Source of the DNA: Bacteroidota bacterium
GTDB lineage: Bacteria; Bacteroidota; Bacteroidia; Bacteroidales; UBA1556
DNA length: 10,283 nucleotides
Direction: 5' to 3'
Assembly (NCBI GenBank): GCA_003648395.1
Contig: QMPB01000106.1
Location: 1 to 10,283, forward strand
Both the position numbers and the translations under genes were made by a program. Under the pieces are notes generated by a model. That model did not search any database, was not told the DNA's origin, and worked only from the letters and a program-made list of their open reading frames with translations. Numbering within the stretch: position 1 is the first letter of the stretch; each line of letters opens with the position of its first letter. Positions 1 through 4,946 of this stretch are shown piece after piece.

Positions 1-353
1 GCATCTACTTGAGCCAATACATCATCAAGCTCAGGATAATTCTTGATATTGATAAATGGTTTTTGGTTTGTAATTAACCAGCCACCTGGTTTTAACATTT
101 TAAAGTGGCGAAGAGCCTCCATTGGCTCTACTCCAATAATTAAGTCAGCTTTTCCCTCAGGAATTAAATCAGAAAATACTTCATTAGATGAAATACGTAT
201 GTTTGACATTACATCACCACCACGTTGACTCATTCCGTGAATTTCTGACTGCTTTAAATATAAATTGTTATTTACAGCAGCAGTACCTATTGTAGCTGCA
301 ATAGTCAATATTCCTTGACCACCAACTCCGCCTAAAACTATATCTCTTTTCAT
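1..353 (-). CDS. iorB: Indolepyruvate:ferredoxin oxidoreductase, beta (gamma-type) subunit, partial
   Basis: This is the first 117 or so residues of IorB; the gene continues past the left edge. The reverse-strand translation begins MKRDIVLGGVGGQGILTIA, the glycine-rich start (GGVGGQG) typical of the gamma domain of 2-oxoacid:ferredoxin oxidoreductases. It continues through QSEIHGMSQRGGDVMSNIRI (about residues 36-55) and DLIIGVEPMEALRH, both characteristic of IorB. With IorA it oxidatively decarboxylates aryl pyruvates such as indolepyruvate and phenylpyruvate to aryl-acetyl-CoA in the cytoplasm, passing electrons to ferredoxin. The ATG lies one base after the iorA stop (TAA-G-ATG), so translational coupling and equimolar production are likely. 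The family assignment is firm; the exact 2-oxoacid substrate is inferred from the family. The C-terminal part cannot be judged here. Confidence 0.93.
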   Translation of the reverse strand, partial: MKRDIVLGGVGGQGILTIAATIGTAAVNNNLYLKQSEIHGMSQRGGDVMSNIRISSNEVFSDLIPEGKADLIIGVEPMEALRHFKMLKPGGWLITNQKPFINIKNYPELDDVLAQVD

Positions 354-354
354 C

Positions 355-1986
355 TTAGTTATTTTCTTTATTTGCTTTTTCTAATTTTCTTTTATTCTTT
401 GCAGCGCGTAATCTAGCGTTTAGAGTAATAACACACTCACGACGTGGGATAATAACACTTACACCCATATAAGCCAATTCTGCTTTCATGATTTTGGTAT
501 TATCATCATGATATTTCTTAATTGGATTAAGAACACGTATATGTTCTTTCTCAACGCCAAGACCTTCGCAAATAGCTTCTAGTTTACCTGTAGCTTGCGA
601 ATGTTGTCCACCAGTCATACCGGTAGTGAAGTTATCAAGAATCATAACAGTGATTGATGATTTTGAGTTTACAGCATCCAAAAGACCAGTCATTCCACTA
701 TGGGTAAAAGTAGAATCTCCAATAACTGCTACCGATGGAATTAATCCCATATCAGCAGCACCTTTTGCCATTGTAATAGAAGCACCCATATCCACAGTAG
801 TGTTGATAGACTCAAGAGGAGCAAGGGCAGCTAATGTATAACATCCAATATCAGAGAATACACGACCATCGCCATGAGCTTCCATTACCATATTAAGTGC
901 GGTATAAGAATCTGTATGAGGACATCCTGCGCATAATGCTGGAGGACGTGCAGTTACTACTTCAGGAGTAGCACTAATTTCTGGAACGCTTAATCCCATT
1001 GCTATTGCAACTAGATTAGGATTTAACTCACCATCGCGAGGTAAAGTTCCATCAAGTCTACCGTTAATTGTTTTGCCATTATTTAGGACTCCTCGTAAAC
1101 CTTCTTCTAATACAGGTGCACCTTCTTCAAATACGGTTATAGAACCACATTCATCATAGATTTTCTGAATCATTTTTTTAGGAAGAGGGTATTGTGCAAT
1201 TTGTAATATTGGAAAATCAATTCCTTCAGGATAATTCTCCATCAGGTAATTATAAGCAATACCTGTTGTGATAATACCTTTGGATTTATCTTTTCCATCA
1301 ATATACTTATTATAACCAGCAGTTTCTGATTCGTTAATAAGATTAGGCCAATTATTTAATAAATCTTTATATTGTACTCTTGCAATACTTGGAAGCAATA
1401 TAAATTGTTTGCGATTTTTTGGAAGAGATAATTCATTTTGCTTGGTTTTTTTGCCGAAAGTAATACCAGCTCTAGAGTGAGCTAGGCGAGTAGTGATTCT
1501 CATCATTACAGGCGCATTAAGTCTTTCAGACATTTCGTAAGCATATGGCATCATATCATAAGCCATTTGTTGATTCACAGGCTCTAAAATAGGAATTTGT
1601 GCAAATAGTCCATAATATCTTGAATCTTGTTCGTTTTGCGATGAGTGCATAGATGGATCATCTGCTACTACTATAACCAAACCACCGTTAACACCAGTGA
1701 TAGGTACATTCATAAAAGGGTCAGCAGCAACATTAAGTCCAACATGTTTCATTGTTACCAATGCTCTTTTGCCAACATAACTTGCTCCAATGGCCATTTC
1801 CATTGATGTTTTTTCGTTAGTAGTCCATGTGGCTACAACATCTCCGTTTCTATGCTCTTTCGAACGAAGTACGTATTCATTTATTTCTGTAGAAGGTGTG
1901 CCTGGGTATGCATACACAGCAGAAACTCCAGCGTCAAGTGCTCCTTGTGCTATTGCTTCGTCTCCTAGTAATACAGCTTTTTGCAT
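355..1986 (-). CDS. iorA: Indolepyruvate:ferredoxin oxidoreductase, alpha subunit (TPP-binding; no C-terminal ferredoxin domain)
   Basis: The product has 543 residues and is the catalytic thiamine-pyrophosphate subunit of aryl-pyruvate:ferredoxin oxidoreductase. The N-terminal pyrimidine-binding domain shows AYPGTPSTEI (about 26-35), MKHVGLNVAADPFM (79-92) and SSQNEQDSRYYG (115-126), all typical of IorA. The middle domain is followed by ALCAGCPH (350-357). The TPP/Mg-binding motif starts at GDSTFTHSGMTG (423-434) and ends near LDNFTTGMTGGQ (450-461). Many archaeal and clostridial IorA proteins carry a C-terminal two-cluster ferredoxin domain with CxxCxxCxxxCP motifs. Here the chain ends soon after GVSVIIPRREC (508-518) in a basic tail, with no such motif, so the Fe-S module is absent or encoded elsewhere. 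The start is the first ATG, preceded by an A/T-rich leader without Shine-Dalgarno, and the protein opens directly with the conserved LLGDEAIAQGALDAG segment. iorB follows one base later. The likely role is aromatic amino-acid fermentation or the reverse carboxylation. Confidence 0.93.
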   Translation of the reverse strand: MQKAVLLGDEAIAQGALDAGVSAVYAYPGTPSTEINEYVLRSKEHRNGDVVATWTTNEKTSMEMAIGASYVGKRALVTMKHVGLNVAADPFMNVPITGVNGGLVIVVADDPSMHSSQNEQDSRYYGLFAQIPILEPVNQQMAYDMMPYAYEMSERLNAPVMMRITTRLAHSRAGITFGKKTKQNELSLPKNRKQFILLPSIARVQYKDLLNNWPNLINESETAGYNKYIDGKDKSKGIITTGIAYNYLMENYPEGIDFPILQIAQYPLPKKMIQKIYDECGSITVFEEGAPVLEEGLRGVLNNGKTINGRLDGTLPRDGELNPNLVAIAMGLSVPEISATPEVVTARPPALCAGCPHTDSYTALNMVMEAHGDGRVFSDIGCYTLAALAPLESINTTVDMGASITMAKGAADMGLIPSVAVIGDSTFTHSGMTGLLDAVNSKSSITVMILDNFTTGMTGGQHSQATGKLEAICEGLGVEKEHIRVLNPIKKYHDDNTKIMKAELAYMGVSVIIPRRECVITLNARLRAAKNKRKLEKANKENN

Positions 1987-2021
1987 AATTATATAAGATT
2001 TTGTTTTGTAAAATTATTGCC

Positions 2022-2042
2022 CAATAGAATGGCATTCTATTG
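2022..2042. promoter_or_regulatory. Perfect 21-bp palindrome upstream of iorA
   Basis: Two 10-bp arms, CAATAGAATG (2022-2031) and CATTCTATTG (2033-2042), are exact reverse complements around a single G. The element ends 35 nt before the iorA start codon. It could be an operator for a dimeric regulator, or a hairpin in the iorA leader RNA (8-bp stem with a 5-nt loop). No poly-U run follows it on the minus strand, so it does not look like a terminator. The structure is certain; the role is inference. Confidence 0.55.
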
Positions 2043-2149
2043 ATCTATTTTCGAATGAACGGGTATCGAAATGAACGGCTATTTTTTGTTAGGATAAATA
2101 AATATTCCCTATCATATTATTATATACTGCTATTTTAGTATAAGTGTGG

Positions 2150-2157
2150 CAAATATA
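2150..2157 (-). promoter_or_regulatory. Candidate Bacteroidota -7 element for iorAB
   Basis: The minus strand reads TATATTTG here, an exact match to the Bacteroidota TAnnTTTG -7 consensus. It would start transcription near 2143 and leave an iorA leader of roughly 155 nt containing the 21-bp palindrome. No TTTG -33 element lies at the usual 19-21 nt spacing (the nearest, at 2191-2194, is 33 nt away), so the assignment is tentative. Confidence 0.35.
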
Positions 2158-2281
2158 CTGTTTTTTTTAAATGAATTAGAAATTAAAAAGCAAACCTTAA
2201 GATATTTTATATCAAGATTATTACCTTTAATGATAATTAAAAATAGGTGTTTTGCGTGTTTCATTTAATACAAAGATTTCA

Positions 2282-2289
2282 TATTTTTG
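2282..2289 (+). promoter_or_regulatory. Candidate Bacteroidota -7 element for the acpH-like gene
   Basis: TATTTTTG matches the TAnnTTTG -7 consensus and sits about 68 bp before the ATG at 2357, predicting a leader of about 60 nt. No TTTG is found at the standard -33 spacing (the nearest, at 2251-2254, is 27 nt upstream), so the call rests on the -7 element and its position. Confidence 0.35.
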
Positions 2290-2356
2290 TATTATATTAA
2301 ACTATAGTGAAACAATTGATTAAATATTTCGTTATAAATGTATTAATCTGAAATTA

Positions 2357-3229
2357 ATGAATTTTTTAGCACATTTAAAGCTTTCTGGAGATCATGAGTA
2401 TATTATGCTTGGTAATTTTATTGCCGATCATATTCGTGGTAATAAAATCTCCCATTTGCCTCAAGAGGTGATTGATGGCATAATGTTGCACCGTAGAATT
2501 GATTATTATACCGATCATCATCCCGAGTTTATTAAAACTCGTGCTCGTCTTCACAAAAAGTATCAAAAATATGCTGGAGTAATAGCAGATGTTTATTACG
2601 ACCATTTTCTTGCCAAAAACTGGAATGATTATTCAGAATATCATTTGTCGAGCTTTACTACTTATAGCTACGGTATATTGCTACGTCACTATAGTTTGTT
2701 GCCAAGTCGTACAAAGAAGATCCTTCCATTTTTTATAATGCAAAATTGGCTTACTAGTTATCGTAAGTTTGAAGGTCTTCGTCGTAGTTTTCAGTATTTA
2801 TCGAAAAGAGCAAATTTTAAATCTAATATGGAATTTGCTGTTGAAGACTTAATTGATGATTATGAACTCTTTGAAGCAGAATTTAGAGCTTTTTTTCCTG
2901 ATATTGCTACTTATTGCCAAAATGAACTTGATAAACTTTTTCCTGCTGATAGAATGAGTATGAAAAATCAGATAATAAATGAGAAGGCTATTGAGTATAA
3001 AAAAAAGCAGAAAAAGATTGAATTGGAAGAAGAGAAGGTTGAACAAAAAGATGATATGTCTAAAAAAAGTTTTCGTCAACGATTCTCTCGCTCTAAATCA
3101 TTGAAGAAAATTGATGAAATAATAGAAAAAGAAGAAGATATTCTAAAACCTAATTCAAAGGTGAGTACTAAACGACATATTGTTTCAAAAGAAAATAGTG
3201 AAGTTTTAAAATCAGAGGATAATATATAG
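2357..3229 (+). CDS. acpH: Acyl-carrier-protein phosphodiesterase (AcpH/DUF479 family) with charged C-terminal extension
   Basis: Residues 1 to about 195 match the ACP phosphodiesterase family (E. coli AcpH, an HD-like metal hydrolase that removes 4'-phosphopantetheine from holo-ACP to give apo-ACP). The visible family motifs are MNFLAHL at the N-terminus, GNFIADHIRG (19-28), LHRRIDYYTDHHP (44-56) and DVYYDHFLAKNW (78-89). These supply the expected Asp and His metal ligands, including Asp24. The protein starts exactly at the family's conserved Met, so this ATG is well supported although no Shine-Dalgarno is present. E. coli AcpH is about 193 residues and this protein has 290. The extra 95 or so residues are Lys/Glu-rich and low in complexity, with a probable helical or coiled-coil stretch at 205-232 and a basic patch RQRFSRSKSLKK (240-251). 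The gene stands alone, divergent from iorA and convergent with the next gene. The family is sure; activity on ACP in this organism is inferred. Confidence 0.85.
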   Translation: MNFLAHLKLSGDHEYIMLGNFIADHIRGNKISHLPQEVIDGIMLHRRIDYYTDHHPEFIKTRARLHKKYQKYAGVIADVYYDHFLAKNWNDYSEYHLSSFTTYSYGILLRHYSLLPSRTKKILPFFIMQNWLTSYRKFEGLRRSFQYLSKRANFKSNMEFAVEDLIDDYELFEAEFRAFFPDIATYCQNELDKLFPADRMSMKNQIINEKAIEYKKKQKKIELEEEKVEQKDDMSKKSFRQRFSRSKSLKKIDEIIEKEEDILKPNSKVSTKRHIVSKENSEVLKSEDNI

Positions 3230-3547
3230 GCTTATTCTTTTTTAGAAACTTTAAGACATTTGTAAATATAGTAACTCTAACCTAAGTATTTGACATTTTT
3301 TAATGCAGTATTCAATACGTCTTAATAAATTGATATAACACTAAATACAATATTTTTCTAGATACTGATTCTTACCGGCTTACTATCCCTTTCGGGAAGA
3401 AATCCGGTAGGCAGGTGATTTTGTTTAATATATTTTTGTCTTTTTGCCGACAAGAATATGCGCCTCAATACTAATTGATGTAATATAGCTTAATAAATAT
3501 AACGGATTGTTTGTTTTTTGTCATGTACTAAGAATTCTAATAATTAG
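3230..3547. other. Convergent intergenic region
   Basis: This 318-bp gap lies between the 3' ends of the acpH-like gene and the phosphodiesterase gene. No credible coding sequence or tRNA is visible. Its one clear feature is the GC-rich nested hairpin at 3371-3411. A weak inverted repeat TTGTC/GACAA (3436-3440 and 3449-3453) and a short AT palindrome CTAATAATTAG beside the phosphodiesterase stop codon are also present. Neither has a convincing U-tract, so I do not call a terminator for either gene. Confidence 0.6.
3371..3411. repeat. GC-rich nested inverted repeat, REP-like
   Basis: An outer stem pairs CTTACCGG (3371-3378) with CCGGTAGG (3404-3411): eight pairs, one of them a G-T wobble. Inside it, TCCC (3386-3389) pairs with GGGA (3394-3397) around TTTC. 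The element is a GC-rich island in very AT-rich surroundings and lies between convergent 3' ends, the classic setting of REP-like elements or bidirectional transcription ends. Only one copy is in the window, so its repetitive nature is inferred from form and position. Confidence 0.45.
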
Positions 3548-4789
3548 TTATTTCAATAATCCTTTAACATTATTAAATTCTCCATCATTAGGTGCCATTT
3601 GTAAATCTAGGATATTGCAAATTAAGCTATAAATATCAACATTATTAAAGCGTTGATGTTCATAGTTGTTTTTGAAATGTGGCCCGTATGCATAGAACAT
3701 TGCATCCATGTCCATATTCTCATTATCGTAGCCATGTGCACCTGCTATGCCAAATGAAGAAACAGAGCTTTTATTATATAGAGCATATCCACTATCAGCC
3801 ATAACCACAAACTGCCCACATCTTTCATTATTCATATAGTGCAAACGTTCGGGGATAGAGTTTTTTGTATAATAATGGATGTGGTTAATATTGGATAATA
3901 CTTGTTCAACAGAGTCTTTAAAATTATCCTTTACCCAAATATTATATACAGGATTACTACCGTTAAGAAATATATTCCACGAAGAATTAAACATGTTTTT
4001 TAGATTAATAAATTTATCATCTCTTATTTCTCCCATTCCATGATCTGAAGTAATAATTACATCAATTTCGTCGGAGATTTTTAGTTTATCAATTTCGTCC
4101 ATAAAATATCCTAGTAGTGCATCAAGTTCTTCTACTTTAGTTTTTATTTCATCACTATTAGGTCCGTATTTATGTCCATAGCTATCCGGTTGGTCTACAT
4201 ACCAAGTAATTAAATGTGGGCGTTTATTTTCAGGTAATTGTAGCCATGAAATTACGGAGTCGGCTCGTTGGTAGTAAGGAAAATTATGATCGTAAAGTTT
4301 CCAAATAGAAGGACGATATCCATTTATTTCAGCTTCTGATCCTACCCAAAAATAAGAAGCAGCTTTTACTCCCTGTTTTTCAGCAGTTACCCATATTGGC
4401 TCACCACCATAAAAATAACCATCCGTTACTTTATCTCTATCAGAAATTTTATAAATAACCTGTCTGTTGGGATCCCAAAAAGTATTATTTACAATGCCAT
4501 GGTTGTCTGGGTAAAGACCAGTGGCTATACTATAATGGTTTGGGAATGTTTTTGTTGGAAAAGAAGGTCGCACTATTGATTTAATACCTTTTTGTGCTAT
4601 TTTATCAAAGTTAGGAGTGTTTACAAGATCTGTATAATCCCATCTAAAACCATCCATTGATAACATTACTACATATGCTTGCTTATTCTGAATAATATTT
4701 TCTTCATTATTATCTTCTTTACATGCGGTAAATAAAAATAGATAAGCTAAAATAGCTATTATTGATACTGAGTTAAATGTTTGTTTCAT
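3548..4789 (-). CDS. Nucleotide pyrophosphatase/phosphodiesterase (NPP)-family lipoprotein, alkaline phosphatase superfamily
   Basis: The product has 413 residues and a lipoprotein signal peptide: hydrophobic segment about 8-21 and lipobox FTAC with lipidated Cys23. The following KEDNNEE is acidic, as in Bacteroidota surface-export signals, so surface exposure is plausible. The mature part is a type I phosphodiesterase/nucleotide pyrophosphatase domain with the full two-zinc site: Asp46 (SMDGFRWD), nucleophile Thr81 (PTKTFPNHYS), Asp202 and His206 (PDSYGHKYGP), Asp249 and His250 (TSDHGMGE), and His352 (AGAHGYDNE). The segment GLYPDNHGIVNN (91-102) also matches animal ENPP proteins closely. 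The domain is expected to hydrolyse phosphodiester or pyrophosphate bonds of nucleotides or similar compounds outside the cytoplasm; the substrate cannot be read from sequence. A strong terminator separates it from the upstream receptor gene, leaving only about 60 bp for its own promoter, in which I see no TAnnTTTG element. Confidence 0.9.
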   Translation of the reverse strand: MKQTFNSVSIIAILAYLFLFTACKEDNNEENIIQNKQAYVVMLSMDGFRWDYTDLVNTPNFDKIAQKGIKSIVRPSFPTKTFPNHYSIATGLYPDNHGIVNNTFWDPNRQVIYKISDRDKVTDGYFYGGEPIWVTAEKQGVKAASYFWVGSEAEINGYRPSIWKLYDHNFPYYQRADSVISWLQLPENKRPHLITWYVDQPDSYGHKYGPNSDEIKTKVEELDALLGYFMDEIDKLKISDEIDVIITSDHGMGEIRDDKFINLKNMFNSSWNIFLNGSNPVYNIWVKDNFKDSVEQVLSNINHIHYYTKNSIPERLHYMNNERCGQFVVMADSGYALYNKSSVSSFGIAGAHGYDNENMDMDAMFYAYGPHFKNNYEHQRFNNVDIYSLICNILDLQMAPNDGEFNNVKGLLK

Positions 4790-4851
4790 AATGATATGGT
4801 TAAAGACTCTTGAGAAAGAAGTTGTGCTTTTAATGAAGAATTATTTAAGAG

Positions 4852-4890
4852 AAAAAGAGCCCAAACCTAATTTTAGGTATTGGGCTCTTT
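4852..4890 (-). terminator. Intrinsic terminator downstream of the TonB-dependent receptor gene
   Basis: AAAGAGCCCAA (4854-4864) pairs perfectly with TTGGGCTCTTT (4880-4890). An inner ACCTA/TAGGT helix extends the stem past a one-base bulge. Read on the minus strand, the stem is followed by a T-run that spans the end of the stem and 4852-4853. It lies about 57 nt past the receptor stop and about 62 nt before the phosphodiesterase start. This is the clearest terminator in the window. Confidence 0.85.
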
Positions 4891-4946
4891 ATTAAAATAG
4901 TTACTTATTGTATGTTATTTGCATATTTGTTTTATTATATTAATAT

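Larger units (their letters stand above)
1987..2356. other. Divergent intergenic region between iorA and the acpH-like gene
   Basis: This 370-bp gap has no credible coding sequence. It holds the palindrome at 2022-2042, an imperfect direct repeat (TCGAATGAACGG at 2051-2062 and TCGAAATGAACGG at 2066-2078), a short inverted repeat TATACT/AGTATA (2123-2128 and 2137-2142), a run of Ts near 2160, and one candidate -7 element in each direction. It is much more AT-rich than the flanking genes. Both flanking genes start from it, so it should contain two promoters. Confidence 0.6.

Noticed and set aside
43..228. Plus-strand open frame of 61 codons
   Set aside because: It lies opposite iorB, which has clear family motifs on the minus strand; the plus-strand translation has no recognisable features.
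626..841. Plus-strand open frame of 71 codons inside iorA
   Set aside because: It is antisense to the conserved TPP-binding region of IorA; its openness reflects codon bias of the real gene.
2849..3079. Minus-strand hydrophobic frame opposite the AcpH tail
   Set aside because: Its Phe/Leu/Ile-rich sequence is what the complement of Lys/Glu-rich codons yields; it has no start context or homology signal.
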